From an uncultured Synechococcus sp. (GTDB lineage: Bacteria; Cyanobacteriota; Cyanobacteriia; Phormidesmidales; Phormidesmidaceae): DNA of 64,000 nucleotides. The notes beneath the pieces are model-generated. The model saw only the letters and a program-made list of their open reading frames with translations, was not told the DNA's origin and made no database searches. Positions within the stretch are counted from its first letter, which is position 1, and every line of letters begins with the position of its first letter. This document shows positions 19,991 to 29,903 of this stretch, piece by piece. The translations under genes were made by a program, and so were the position numbers. The stretch spans positions 39,694 to 103,693 of the forward strand of contig CALDSK010000144.1 of NCBI GenBank assembly GCA_937911865.1, given 5' to 3'.

Positions 19991-20827
19991 TTACAACATT
20001 TGCAGTGCAACAGGATTTCTAGGGGCAGGAAATGCCGCATTTAATGTGGCTAAGTCTTCAGGGCTCAGCTCTATATCAAGCGCTGCATAGTTTTGTTCTA
20101 TATGCTCTATCCAGCTAGATTTAGGGATAACAATGATATTGTCTTGGTGGAGTAGCCAAGCGATCGCAATTTGTGCCTCATTCACACCGGTCTCTTTCGC
20201 CACCTGCTTCAGCGCTGGCTTATTCAACAGTCGCCCTTGCTCAATCGGCGAGTAAGCCATCACCGGGATCTCTCTTTGAGCACACCACGGCAGCAAATTC
20301 AGCTCTACGCCTCGGCGGCTTAAATTGTATAAAATTTGATTTGTTGCCACCCGATCGCCGCCGGGAATTGCCATCGCTTCCTCCATGTCGTCCACATCAA
20401 AGTTGCTGACACCATAGTCACGAATTTTGCCTGCCTGCTGAAGCGATTGAAAGGCTTCTAACGTTTCGGTAAGCGGATAGGCTCCTCGCCAGTGAAGCAG
20501 GTATAGATCGAGATAGTCGGTATTCAGACGTTTTAAGGAGCGATCGCAAGCTGCAATCACTCCTTGACGAGACGCATTGTGCGGGTAGACCTTGCTGACT
20601 AAAAACACTTCAGAGCGGCGAGGTGCGATCGCCTCTGCCACGACCTCCTCAGCACCGCCCTCACCGTACATTTCCGCCGTATCGATCAGCGAAAACCCCA
20701 GCTCCAGTCCTCTCTGCAAGGCCGCAACTTCAGCCTGTCGCTGCTGACGACTTTCACCCATCCGCCAGGTTCCCATGCCCAACGCAGGAATCGACTGCCC
20801 AGACGGCAGCGCAAACGTTCTCATCAT
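19991..20827 (-). CDS. Aldo/keto reductase
   Basis: NADPH-dependent oxidoreductase of the (α/β)8 AKR superfamily (278 aa). The catalytic tetrad is visible: Asp and Tyr in LIDTAEMYGEG, Lys in VFLVSKVYPHN, and His in DLYLLHWRG. The C-terminal cofactor-binding part has VIPKSSWIEHIEQN. It lies 14 nt after the molybdopterin oxidoreductase gene on the same strand, so the two may be co-transcribed. The substrate is not predictable; small aldehydes are common in this subgroup. Confidence 0.9.
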   Translation of the reverse strand: MMRTFALPSGQSIPALGMGTWRMGESRQQRQAEVAALQRGLELGFSLIDTAEMYGEGGAEEVVAEAIAPRRSEVFLVSKVYPHNASRQGVIAACDRSLKRLNTDYLDLYLLHWRGAYPLTETLEAFQSLQQAGKIRDYGVSNFDVDDMEEAMAIPGGDRVATNQILYNLSRRGVELNLLPWCAQREIPVMAYSPIEQGRLLNKPALKQVAKETGVNEAQIAIAWLLHQDNIIVIPKSSWIEHIEQNYAALDIELSPEDLATLNAAFPAPRNPVALQML

Positions 20828-20841
20828 TGCTTACTCCAAAA

Positions 20842-23109
20842 CTAGCTGTACACTAACACCGGCACTCGCTTATAGGCAGGCGTATGAGATTTGGGATCGC
20901 TCACTGCCTTCATCAGGACATTGGCTTCAGGGTAAAACATCAAAGCCGCCCCTGGCCGAATAGCACCGCTAATAATTTCAATATTCTCTAGTCGGCCAGC
21001 CTCACCTTGTACCGTAACTCGCTGATGGTTCAAGAGTCCGCCTTTCTTAATGTCTTCAGGGCTCATCAAAATGCACTCACGGTGTGGCATACCGCGATAT
21101 TTATCATCAGTCTTATAAACAACAGTATTGTGTTGCCGGTAGCTGCGGGCAGTTATCAGCGACAAAACCAGACCCGTTTCTTGCCCAAACAACCCTGGCG
21201 TTAGCACTGTTAGTTCAGGCAGCGGCGTTAGCTGCATCTTCGCCTTACCCGATGCTGTCTTAAACGCTGGGTGAGTAAAAATACGACCCGCAATCGTAAA
21301 CTCTGCTTTTGTCTCGTCAATCTCTCCTATTTTCTCATAGCCGGAAACCGTCTTAGCAATTAGCTGACGCACATAGCGCGTATCTTGCAGCTTTCGCCAG
21401 TCAATCGGCGAATTGCCATGTACACGATAGGCCAACTCTGTCAGCAGCTGCACTTCCGGCACCAAATCAGCATCGGCAAGATGACTCTTGCCCTCATCGT
21501 TTAGCCGTACAAAGTTGTTGCCAGACTCAACCGTCGTTTTGTGCGGGTTCTCAAATCGATTGAACACGGGAAGAATCAGCGTGTTCTTTTTCCCCAATCC
21601 ATGAAAATGGCCTACGTTGGGTTTAGTCGCAACATAAACAACCGTCTCTATGTTGCCAAGCGCTCGTTTTGCCTGCGTCAGATCTGGGTTAGCAGCGTAG
21701 AGATTTCCGCCTAAACACAGCAATGTATCGACGTTTCCTTCCTCGGCGGCTTCAATTAGCGATCGCGCATGATAGCCCGGTTCACGAACCAAAGGCTGAC
21801 CGACAACTTTCTCTAGGGCTTCTCTCAGAGCAGGTTTAATATCATTTTTCACACCCATAGAGCCAAAGCCCTGAACGTTCGAATGGCCGCGAATCGGCAT
21901 AACGCCCGCACCCATTTTGCCAACGTTGCCCGTCATCAGCGCCGTATTTGCAATGCCACACACATTATCAGTGCCATTCGCCTGATGCGTAATCCCCATA
22001 GCCCAAGCAAACACAACTCTCTTCGCCTGACTAATCAGCATAGCCGCCGCTTCAATATCAGCTTTAGGAATACCGCAGACTTTAATAATTGTTTCCCAAG
22101 CTGTTTGCTGAGCCTGCTCTACAACGGCTTCCCACCCTTCTGTATTCGCTTGGAGAAAGTCTCTATCAATTAAATCTCTTTCTATCAGAGACTTTTGAAT
22201 ACCGATAAACAGAGCCAAATCAGAACCAGGAATCGGCTGAAGGAACAGATTAGCGATATCAGAACCGGGAACAAGAGACTTTACAGGAAAAGCCGGTGAG
22301 CCGTATTTGACTAGGCCGACCTCACGAATGGGGTTAATGACCAAGATGCTGCCACCGCGATCGCGCACTTTAATCAGCTCATTCATCAGCCTGGGATGAT
22401 TCGCAGGCGCATTCGAGCCCACCAGCACCACACAGTCAGACTGCTTCAAGCTTTCCAAACTCACCGTCGACGTCCCCGAGCCAAACGTCGCACTCAGCCC
22501 AGTCGTAGAAGGTCTATGACACAAATCAGAACAGTCGGCCAAATTGTTAGAACCCAGCAACCGCATCATTAGCTGAAGCAAAAAGGCCGCTTCATTCGAA
22601 GATCGCCCAGAGCTATAAGAGGCCACGCGCTCCGGAGGCTGACGAAAGGCTTCCGCCATCAGGCTATAGGCCGCTTCCCAGGTAATTCGCTTATAGTAAG
22701 ACGATCCTTCAGTCAAAATGGCAGGGAAACTCAGACGACCTAGCCTATCAGCTTCCATAGAAGACAGCTTTTGCAGCTCAGTAATGCTGTGCTTTTCAAA
22801 AAAGTGTGGCTCTACCGGTGGCTGCAGTTCAGCGATTATCGCTTCCATACTCTTCATGCAGCGCTGAACCTTCTCACCTTCTTCGTTAGTGAAGCCTCCC
22901 TTTTGCCCACCCGTACCCCACGCGCACGACAGACAAGCACTCTTGTGAAACAGCGTTTTCCATACAGGCAGTCCCTTTGCAGAAAGCGTATTCTTCGCCC
23001 AGTATTCAATCAGGGGCAGCCCACCACCGATATCTTTTCCGGTATGCGCTTCTCTCTGCGCAGCAGCAGGTTCACCAGCAGACTCAATCGGAGAGCGAGC
23101 ATCTTCCAT
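20842..23109 (-). CDS. YdeP/FdhF-type molybdopterin oxidoreductase
   Basis: Large molybdopterin enzyme of 755 residues, close in style to E. coli YdeP and to formate dehydrogenase alpha subunits. Features are SCAWGTGGQKGGFTNEEGEK near residue 60, SSGRSSNEAAFLLQLMMRL, the GSNAPANHPRLMNELIK cofactor region, VFAWAMGITHQANGTDN, PIRGHSNVQGFGSMG and a C-terminal molydop-binding part (SLITARSYRQHN). The N-terminus lacks a full CxxCxxxC [4Fe-4S] site, as is usual for YdeP. YdeP homologues have been linked to acid resistance in enterobacteria; the reaction is uncertain. It faces the toxin-antitoxin pair divergently. Confidence 0.87.
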   Translation of the reverse strand: MEDARSPIESAGEPAAAQREAHTGKDIGGGLPLIEYWAKNTLSAKGLPVWKTLFHKSACLSCAWGTGGQKGGFTNEEGEKVQRCMKSMEAIIAELQPPVEPHFFEKHSITELQKLSSMEADRLGRLSFPAILTEGSSYYKRITWEAAYSLMAEAFRQPPERVASYSSGRSSNEAAFLLQLMMRLLGSNNLADCSDLCHRPSTTGLSATFGSGTSTVSLESLKQSDCVVLVGSNAPANHPRLMNELIKVRDRGGSILVINPIREVGLVKYGSPAFPVKSLVPGSDIANLFLQPIPGSDLALFIGIQKSLIERDLIDRDFLQANTEGWEAVVEQAQQTAWETIIKVCGIPKADIEAAAMLISQAKRVVFAWAMGITHQANGTDNVCGIANTALMTGNVGKMGAGVMPIRGHSNVQGFGSMGVKNDIKPALREALEKVVGQPLVREPGYHARSLIEAAEEGNVDTLLCLGGNLYAANPDLTQAKRALGNIETVVYVATKPNVGHFHGLGKKNTLILPVFNRFENPHKTTVESGNNFVRLNDEGKSHLADADLVPEVQLLTELAYRVHGNSPIDWRKLQDTRYVRQLIAKTVSGYEKIGEIDETKAEFTIAGRIFTHPAFKTASGKAKMQLTPLPELTVLTPGLFGQETGLVLSLITARSYRQHNTVVYKTDDKYRGMPHRECILMSPEDIKKGGLLNHQRVTVQGEAGRLENIEIISGAIRPGAALMFYPEANVLMKAVSDPKSHTPAYKRVPVLVYS

Positions 23110-23251
23110 AAGGGATCACTGAAAAAGCCATATAACGATTATGCTATTAAAAGGCGTGGCCACAAGCCTCTAACCTACGAAAGAGCTAGAAAACCAGGTC
23201 TCAAAGCTAACCACCTCAGTCGTTACTATCATCTAGTAGGAGACGAGCAAA

Positions 23252-23578
23252 ATGATCGCGAAGTTAGAACCGTTTGTAACTGAACGACTCCTTGCCACAC
23301 CTGAACAAATTCAGGCATACTGCCAGCGATGGAAAATCGTAGCAATGGCATTATTCGGCTCAATTCTTCGAGACGACTTCCGCCCAGACAGTGATATAGA
23401 TATTTTAGTCACCTTTGAGCCCAGTCCTGGATGGAGTCTCTTTGATCTGATGGATATGGAAGAGGAACTAAAAAGTATACTCAAGCGAGAGGTTGACCTT
23501 GTTAATAAAAAATGCCTGATAAACCCATACAGAAGGCAAGAAATTTTAGGCACCTGTCAGTACATCTATGAGCAGTAA
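23252..23578 (+). CDS. mntA: MntA-type antitoxin (minimal nucleotidyltransferase)
   Basis: Minimal nucleotidyltransferase of 108 residues. It has the core ALFGSILRDDFRPDSDIDI: the GS motif followed by the DxD pair that binds Mg-ATP. In characterised MntA-HepT modules the antitoxin adds AMP units to the HepT tyrosine and thereby silences the toxin. TAGGAG at 23237-23242 lies 9 nt before the ATG. The gene overlaps the toxin gene by 11 nt, as expected for coupled translation. Confidence 0.88.
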   Translation: MIAKLEPFVTERLLATPEQIQAYCQRWKIVAMALFGSILRDDFRPDSDIDILVTFEPSPGWSLFDLMDMEEELKSILKREVDLVNKKCLINPYRRQEILGTCQYIYEQ

Positions 23579-23924
23579 AAACAGAGACGCAGCCTACCTT
23601 TGGGATATGGTCCAAGCCATCAGTCATGTTCAGAATTTTGTGGAAGACATCACTTACGATGACTACATCAATAGCCACTTAATTCAGAGCGCTGTAGAAC
23701 GACAGTTGGAAATACTAGGAGAAGCTGCTGGAAGAATTTCTACAGAGCTACGTCAGGCTAATCCAGACATTGATTGGAAAAGGATTGTTGGACTGAGAAA
23801 CGTTTTGATTCATCAGTACAATAAAGTTGAAATTGAAACTATTTGGAAGATTGCGACTACAGTTGTTGTCCCAGTGAAAAAGAGGTTGGAATCTCTGTTG
23901 CCTCCTCTTTTTGAACCAGAATGA
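23568..23924 (+). CDS. hepT: HepT-type HEPN ribonuclease toxin
   Basis: HEPN-fold toxin of 118 residues. The active-site motif Rx4HxY is intact: RNVLIHQY near residue 85-92, where Arg and His form the RNase site and the Tyr is the AMPylation target of MntA. ILGEAAGRISTELRQ is typical of HepT. The gene is translationally coupled to the upstream mntA by an 11-nt overlap. Its end is 48 nt from the convergent ABC-F gene. Confidence 0.88.
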   Translation: MSSKNRDAAYLWDMVQAISHVQNFVEDITYDDYINSHLIQSAVERQLEILGEAAGRISTELRQANPDIDWKRIVGLRNVLIHQYNKVEIETIWKIATTVVVPVKKRLESLLPPLFEPE

Positions 23925-23971
23925 ATTACGGGAAAGCCATAGTAGTTTCCAGATACTCTCCAACAACTTAT

Positions 23972-25885
23972 TCAAACAATCAGTTCAGCCAATTCCATCC
24001 ATCTTTCTGTAGCCAAATCAATTTCCTCAGAGATTGCAGCAATCTCTGAGGATAGCTTCTGTAGTTCCTCATAGTCACTAGGAGGCGTAGGATACAAAAG
24101 CTTCTCTAGCTTCTCTTTTTTCGCTTCTAACTTTGGAATCTTGGTTTCTAAAGAAGCATACTCTCTCTTCTCTTTACTCGATACTTTCTTCGGCTGCGAA
24201 GGTTTAACGGTCTTCTGTTTTTCTGGCTTCGAGGCAGCAGATTTTTGAATCGACTTCTGCGCAGACTCTTCTTTCTTTTTCGTTTCCAGATAAACAGAAT
24301 AGCTACCCGGATAGCGGCGAATATTGCCACTCGGCTCCAGCGCAAAAATGTTTTTGACCGTACGATCTAGAAAATAACGGTCGTGAGAGACTGTGATTAC
24401 ACAGCCAGTGAAACTTTCTAAATAATCTTCTAAAACGGTGAGCGTTTGCACATCAAGATCGTTAGTCGGCTCGTCCAAAATCAGAACGTTTGGTGCACTG
24501 AGCAATACGCGTAGCAAAAATAAACGGCGCTTTTCTCCCCCTGACAGCTTATGAATCGGGGTGTACTGTTGATTGCTCGTAAACAAAAAGCGCTCTAGCA
24601 TTTGCGAGACGCTGATTTGGCTACCGTCTGCGGTAGTGACAAAAGAGCCTTCTTCTTTCAGGTAGTCCATCACTCGCTGATTTTCATTGCGCGCTTCAAT
24701 CAGTTCTTCCGAATGCTGGTTAAAGTAGCCAATGTGGATAGTCTGGCCGATGTCAACCGTGCCCGCGTCGGGCTCTAGCTTACCGGTGATGATGTTCATC
24801 AGGGTGGATTTGCCAGCACCGTTGCCGCCGATAATGCCAATGCGATCGCTCGCCGTAAACTCATAGGTAAAGTCCTTAATCAGCATTCTCTCGCCAAAAG
24901 ACTTACTAATACCCTCCAGCTCAATCACCTTCTTCCCAATTCGCCGCCCGGCAGTATCAATCTCAACCTTCCCCTGCGCTTCTTTGAAGGTCTTCTCCTT
25001 CATCTCATCGATCCGCTGGATCCGGGCGTTCTGCTTCGTGCTCCTAGCCTTTGGCCCTTGGCGCAGCCAGGCTAACTCTCGCCGCAGCATGCCCTTAAAT
25101 TTCTGTTGAGAGCTAGCTGCCGAGGCCTCCTGCTCTGCTTTTTTCTCAATGTAGTATTCGTAATTACCAGCGTAGGTGTACAGGTCAGCGCGATCGATTT
25201 CAATAATGCGATTAGTCACATTATCGAGAAAGTAGCGGTCGTGGGTAATCAGCACTAGCGCTCCGCGAAACTGTCCCAAGTAATCTTGCAGCCATTCCAC
25301 CGACTCTGCATCCAGGTGGTTGGTTGGCTCGTCCATTAGCAGCAAGTCTGGGTCACTCATCAGCGCCGTTGCCAGCGCAATCCGCTTCCGATAGCCCCCA
25401 GATAAATCACCCACTCGCGCTTCAAAATCTTCAATGCCCAGCTTGCTCAAAATAATCTTGGCGTTGGTCTCTAGATCCCAAGCGCCGGAGGTCTCCATCT
25501 GCTCACTGACAGTCGCCAGTCGGTTCATTAGCCGCTCTAGGTCCTTCCCGTCAGCGTGAGACATTTTGTGCGATAGCGATTCGTACTCTCGCACCAGCTG
25601 CATTTGCTCACCGCAGTCGGCAAACACTTGGTCGAGTACGGTCAAATCTTCGTCAATATCTGGTTGCTGCGGTAAATACACTAGGCGCGCACCAGATTTT
25701 GTTAATCGCTGCCCTTTGTCAATCGGCTCAAGGCCACCCATCATCTTCAGCAGGGTGGATTTACCCGAGCCGTTTACCCCAATCACACCAACCTTATCGT
25801 TGGGCTCAATGCTAAACGAGCCGTCGCGCAGCACTTCTTTAATACCGAAATCTTTATAGACAGATTGGAAGGTGATCAGGCTCAT
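23972..25885 (-). CDS. ABC-F family ATPase (Uup-like)
   Basis: Soluble tandem ABC ATPase of 637 residues with no membrane domain. Site 1 has GVNGSGKSTLLK and LSGGYRKRIALA; site 2 has GGNGAGKSTLMN and LSGGEKRRLFLL; both have DEPTNHLD/DEPTNDLD Walker B motifs. The linker between the domains is the charged P-site tRNA-interaction type (LRQGPKARSTKQNARIQR). A Lys/Glu-rich coiled-coil tail (ESAQKSIQKSAASKPEK onward) matches the C-terminal domain of Uup. ABC-F proteins act on the ribosome; Uup is also linked to DNA-transposon excision. It is not a transporter. Confidence 0.9.
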   Translation of the reverse strand: MSLITFQSVYKDFGIKEVLRDGSFSIEPNDKVGVIGVNGSGKSTLLKMMGGLEPIDKGQRLTKSGARLVYLPQQPDIDEDLTVLDQVFADCGEQMQLVREYESLSHKMSHADGKDLERLMNRLATVSEQMETSGAWDLETNAKIILSKLGIEDFEARVGDLSGGYRKRIALATALMSDPDLLLMDEPTNHLDAESVEWLQDYLGQFRGALVLITHDRYFLDNVTNRIIEIDRADLYTYAGNYEYYIEKKAEQEASAASSQQKFKGMLRRELAWLRQGPKARSTKQNARIQRIDEMKEKTFKEAQGKVEIDTAGRRIGKKVIELEGISKSFGERMLIKDFTYEFTASDRIGIIGGNGAGKSTLMNIITGKLEPDAGTVDIGQTIHIGYFNQHSEELIEARNENQRVMDYLKEEGSFVTTADGSQISVSQMLERFLFTSNQQYTPIHKLSGGEKRRLFLLRVLLSAPNVLILDEPTNDLDVQTLTVLEDYLESFTGCVITVSHDRYFLDRTVKNIFALEPSGNIRRYPGSYSVYLETKKKEESAQKSIQKSAASKPEKQKTVKPSQPKKVSSKEKREYASLETKIPKLEAKKEKLEKLLYPTPPSDYEELQKLSSEIAAISEEIDLATERWMELAELIV

Positions 25886-26109
25886 TATGGGGTCGATAAG
25901 GCGTTGGTATTATCCTATTGCAAAAATGCAAAGGCCGAACGAGCAAGCCAAGCGTTTGAACTGCCTAGCAAAAGATACTGGCATCAGCCTCTATCTCTTG
26001 GCCGACATCAAAATGGTATAAATGTTAAGGTTTCTAAAGCATTTCTGAGCCAAAGGCAACAATGCTTGATGGAAGAGGTGCTTATTCGATTTTCACGGAG
26101 TGTTGACTT

Positions 26110-27150
26110 TTGACTGCCACGATAGAAAGGTTTTCTGATGCTGCCTCGTCTCCGAAAGACGCGCCTTTGCAGCTAAAAGAAATTATTCGAAGCCTGCCTC
26201 GGGCTTATTTTGAGAAAGATACGACCAAAGCCTGGAAACATGTCGCGATTAGCGTAACAGCCACTATTATTGGCTACTGCGGCATCATTTTTCTACCCCA
26301 GTATTTACTCCCCTTCACATGGTTCTTTACCGGTACAGCGCTCACCGGTTTTTTTGTGATTGGACACGATGCTGGCCACCGCTCGTTTGCCAAGCGCCGC
26401 TGGATGAATGACCTGGTTGGCCACATTGCATTTCTTCCACTCATTTATCCTTTCCATTGCTGGCGGTTGCTCCACGACCATCACCACTTGCATACCAACA
26501 AGATGGAAGAAGACAACGCTTGGAGACCCATCACTACTGATGAGTATCAAGAATGCGGCCCTGTGATGAAGTTTCTTCAGCGCAGCATTCGCAGCTACTT
26601 CTGGTGGGTCGGTTCTATTGGTCACTGGGCGCTATTACACTTTGACCTGAAGAACTTTAAGGAACGCGATCGCGCTAAAGCCGCCTTCTCCATGTCCTTT
26701 GTAATTGTCGGCGCGGCTATCTTCTTCCCCCTCCTGATTGCCAAAGCGGGTATCTGGGGCTTTGTTAAGTTCTGGCTGATGCCCTGGCTGGGTTATCACT
26801 TCTGGATGAGCACTTTCACTATCGTGCATCACACCATTCCCGAAATTCAGTTTCGCCCCGAAGCTGAGTGGAACGCAGGTGCTGCACAGCTCGCAGGCAC
26901 CGTGCATTGCACGTATCCACGTTGGGTAGAATTTCTCTGCCACGATATCAACGTGCATGTTCCTCACCACGTTTCTACGGGCATCCCTTCGTACAATCTG
27001 CGCAAGGCCCACGCCAACCTAAAAGAGAACTGGGGTGAGCACATCGTTGAGCGCAAGTTTACGCTACCGTTTATGTGGTCTATTGCCAGCCAATGTCACC
27101 TGTACCATCCAGATAAGGCTTACCAGTCTTTCCGCGAAGCCGGTTTCTAA
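26110..27150 (+). CDS. desA: Acyl-lipid Δ12 fatty acid desaturase DesA
   Basis: Membrane di-iron desaturase (346 aa) that introduces the Δ12 double bond into lipid-bound oleate using ferredoxin; it matters for cold tolerance. All three His boxes are present: [20 protein letters not shown] and NVHVPHH. The TTG start is chosen because it gives MTATIE, like the known Synechocystis DesA N-terminus (recalled), and GGAG at 26097-26100 is 9 nt upstream. The protein aligns end to end from memory with DesA ([29 protein letters not shown]). Confidence 0.95.
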   Translation: MTATIERFSDAASSPKDAPLQLKEIIRSLPRAYFEKDTTKAWKHVAISVTATIIGYCGIIFLPQYLLPFTWFFTGTALTGFFVIGHDAGHRSFAKRRWMNDLVGHIAFLPLIYPFHCWRLLHDHHHLHTNKMEEDNAWRPITTDEYQECGPVMKFLQRSIRSYFWWVGSIGHWALLHFDLKNFKERDRAKAAFSMSFVIVGAAIFFPLLIAKAGIWGFVKFWLMPWLGYHFWMSTFTIVHHTIPEIQFRPEAEWNAGAAQLAGTVHCTYPRWVEFLCHDINVHVPHHVSTGIPSYNLRKAHANLKENWGEHIVERKFTLPFMWSIASQCHLYHPDKAYQSFREAGF

Positions 27151-27180
27151 TAGACAAATCAGCTGAGAAATTGCAATAAC

Positions 27181-27219
27181 AAAACAGCCTCCTGAGCAAT
27201 AAACTTAGGAGGCTGTTTT
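27181..27219. terminator. Bidirectional intrinsic terminator between desA and the RNA helicase gene
   Basis: A perfect 13-bp stem (27181-27193 with 27207-27219) and a 13-nt loop. Each arm begins or ends with four A/T, so the RNA hairpin is followed by a short U run on both strands. It lies 30 nt after the desA stop and about 50 nt beyond the end of the convergent helicase gene, so it can serve both. Confidence 0.9.
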
Positions 27220-27267
27220 AATATCAGGGCCTATGGCTCTGCAGCAAGCGCACTCACGTATCTGCTG

Positions 27268-29028
27268 CTACCGGCCAACCTTCACCGGACGACCCACATC
27301 AACATTGGCAGAACGACCCACATTCGCGCCGCCCTTACGTCTTCTCTTCTTAAACGGAGGGCCGCTGCGACCGCTGCGCTGACGCTTGGGCTTACCCGAG
27401 CGCCAGTCACCATCACTGCGCGTCTTGCCCAAACTCGTAATATTCATCGGATGGCCTAGCACCTGCACTCGCTTCAGCAGATCAAAGGTCTCTTTAGGAA
27501 TGCCTACGGGCAAATCAACCGTACTGTAATCTTCATTGATGGTGATACGGCCAATGTATTTGTTGGCCAGGCCGGTTTCGTTAGCGATCGCACCCACAAT
27601 ATGTCCTGGCTTCACGCTGTGCTGACGACCCACTTCCACTCGGAAGCGCTCCATGCCAACGCTGCTCGTTGATGCGCCTGTACCCGCATCACGCCGCGAA
27701 GGCTTGGATTTTTCTTGTAGCAGCAAAGGCTCATCGCCCTGCATCAGCTTTGCTAGCGCACCCGCAATCTCAATCGCTGGCACGTCATGCTCTTGCTCAT
27801 ACTGCTCCAGTATCTTCACAAAGAACTGAGAGTCTTCCTGCGCCAGCGTATCGGTAATCTTTTGCTTAAAGCGGGCAATCCGCTGATTGTTCACCACCTC
27901 TGTAGAAGGCATCTCCATCTGCGCAATCTTCTGCTTGGTAGAGCGCTCCAAAGAATTCAGCATCCGCCTTTCGCGTGGCGTCACAAACAGAATCGCCTCG
28001 CCTTCACGGCCCGCCCGGCCTGTCCGGCCAATCCGGTGCACGTATGCCTCCGGGTCGTAGGGCATATCGTAATTAATCACATGGCTAATGCGATCGACAT
28101 CCAGCCCTCTAGCAGCCACATCGGTCGCGACTAAAATGTCGAGCTTGCCATTTTTTAGCCGATCTACTGTCCGCTCTCGCTGGTTTTGCGGCACATCACC
28201 ACTCAGCGGCGCAGTGTTATAGCCGCGAGCCTCCAGCTTTTCTGACAGCTCCACGGTCGCAATCTTCGTACGCACAAACACAATCATGCCGTCGAATGCT
28301 TCCACTTCAAGAATGCGCGTCAGGGCATCGAGCTTGTGATAGCCGCTGACCGTCCAGTAGCGCTGACGAATCGTGTCAGCCGTTCTAGACTGATTTTTAA
28401 TTGAAACTTCAACCGGCGTGTCGAGGTACTTCTGAGCAATCTTACGAATCGCGCTGGGCATCGTTGCTGAGAACAAAGCAACCTGACGCTGTTCGGGCGT
28501 TTGCGCAATCACCCACTCCACATCGTCAATAAAGCCCATACGCAGCATCTCATCGGCTTCATCTAGCACCAAAAACTTCAGCTGATCGAGCTTCAGCGTA
28601 CCGCGCTTAATGTGGTCAATCACCCGGCCCGGCGTACCCACCACCACATGCGCCGCTCGTCGCAGCTGCTTCAGCTGAATCTGGTAGCTTTGGCCGCCGT
28701 ATATCGGCAGCACATGAAAGCCTTTCATATGTGAGGCATAGCCCTGAAAGGCTTCAGCGACCTGTAGGGCTAGCTCACGCGTAGGAGCCAGTACCAGCGC
28801 CTGCGGATGGTTATTGTTAATGTCAATATTGTCCAAAACAGGCAGCGCAAAGGCAGCTGTTTTACCAGTACCTGTTTGGGCCTGTCCAATAATGTCTTTC
28901 CCGTCCAAAATGGGTGGGATCGTCTTCGCTTGAATGGGCGTGGGATTTTCGTAGCCAGCGTCATTCAACGCGGCCAGTAACGGTTCAGAAAGGTTGAGAT
29001 CTTGAAAGGATTGCACAGTAGCAGACAT
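27268..29028 (-). CDS. DEAD-box RNA helicase (CsdA/DeaD type)
   Basis: ATP-dependent RNA helicase of 586 residues with all the motifs: AQTGTGKTAAFALP (I), PTRELALQ (Ia), GTPGRVIDH (Ib), LDEADEM (II), SATMP (III), IVFVRTK (IV), TDVAARGLDV (V) and HRIGRTGRAGREG (VI). The C-terminal DbpA-type RNA-binding domain (RVEVGRQHSVKPGHIVGAI) and a Lys/Arg-rich tail follow. Cold-shock helicases of this type remodel rRNA and mRNA; cyanobacterial relatives (CrhR) are cold- and redox-responsive. The upstream spacer is long (about 0.9 kb), which would allow a long regulatory leader. Confidence 0.93.
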   Translation of the reverse strand: MSATVQSFQDLNLSEPLLAALNDAGYENPTPIQAKTIPPILDGKDIIGQAQTGTGKTAAFALPVLDNIDINNNHPQALVLAPTRELALQVAEAFQGYASHMKGFHVLPIYGGQSYQIQLKQLRRAAHVVVGTPGRVIDHIKRGTLKLDQLKFLVLDEADEMLRMGFIDDVEWVIAQTPEQRQVALFSATMPSAIRKIAQKYLDTPVEVSIKNQSRTADTIRQRYWTVSGYHKLDALTRILEVEAFDGMIVFVRTKIATVELSEKLEARGYNTAPLSGDVPQNQRERTVDRLKNGKLDILVATDVAARGLDVDRISHVINYDMPYDPEAYVHRIGRTGRAGREGEAILFVTPRERRMLNSLERSTKQKIAQMEMPSTEVVNNQRIARFKQKITDTLAQEDSQFFVKILEQYEQEHDVPAIEIAGALAKLMQGDEPLLLQEKSKPSRRDAGTGASTSSVGMERFRVEVGRQHSVKPGHIVGAIANETGLANKYIGRITINEDYSTVDLPVGIPKETFDLLKRVQVLGHPMNITSLGKTRSDGDWRSGKPKRQRSGRSGPPFKKRRRKGGANVGRSANVDVGRPVKVGR

Positions 29029-29903
29029 TAAGAAAAGTACCTAGCAGCTAGGTGTGAGAAAAGATAACTGGAGAAAAAGATGAGGAGTCGCCTTCAAACC
29101 TGTAAGAGGCAGGCCACTATAGAAATCACGGAAGCAAAGAGCACAGCGATCACAGCAACAGAAGTCACGGGAAAGACCACAGCAACAGAGATCACAGCAA
29201 TCAACAACAGAACCAGGCACCGCGCTAGCATCCATCGGTAGGTGGTGCGATCGCGCTAAAAAGTGTCAGCTAAAGAGAAGCCGATAGAGCTGTATTAGGT
29301 GAATAAAATCGAGTAAATAAGACTAGGAAGATAAAAAATCGAAGCTGAACGCGAAAATTGGCCGCTATTACAGCGGGAGGGTCACATATAGGCTCAAGGA
29401 GGTCTACAACACGGCGTCGATTCGGCTTAGTAGCACTGGCTTAGTAGCACTGGCTAGCTAGCACTATCGACAGGCGTAACTGGGGCGATACGTTAGCCTT
29501 AAAATTGCCTGTAGTCCTGTGTAGAGGAGTCTCTGAGGATTTGTCGCAATGTGAGGCTGTTCCCGATACGAAAGCCCAATCCCAAAAGGCTAGTCAAAAA
29601 CGCTTTAGCTCAAGCATTGACTAGGTAGGCTATTCGTACAATCGCACTCATGGCCTAGTAGCTAACTCTGGCAGCTAGCTTAATAGCTAGCACTTGAGAG
29701 CTTGTAGGGCATGAATATTCAGTTAGTAAGATAGTTTTTTCAGCTGAGCCGATGCCAACTGACACTATCTGAACCATAATAATACAGCTATATCGACCAT
29801 TGCATGAAGTAGATATCTGTATTTACACGGACTTTGTTCAGCTTTCATAACGTCATTGCTTACGTCACCGTCAACGCTCTAGTTTGTAACCCGTTTATAA
29901 TCT
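29029..29903. other. Spacer between divergent helicase and kinase-NACHT genes
   Basis: I see no convincing gene. A Cys-rich 64-residue frame at 29041-29235 (minus strand) comes from a repeat of CACAGCAACAGAGAT-like units at about 29144-29210 and is probably not coding. TATAAT at 29896-29901 lies only 2 nt before the GTG used by the kinase gene, so either that match is fortuitous or transcription starts at or after the start codon. Both flanking promoters must lie in this stretch. Confidence 0.4.

Noticed and set aside
25865..26113. 82-residue plus-strand frame before desA
   Set aside because: It overlaps both neighbours' start regions and has no recognisable sequence; it is better read as the desA upstream region.
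29041..29235. Cys-rich 64-residue minus-strand frame
   Set aside because: It is a translation of CACAGCAACAG-type micro-repeats next to the helicase start, with no ribosome site.
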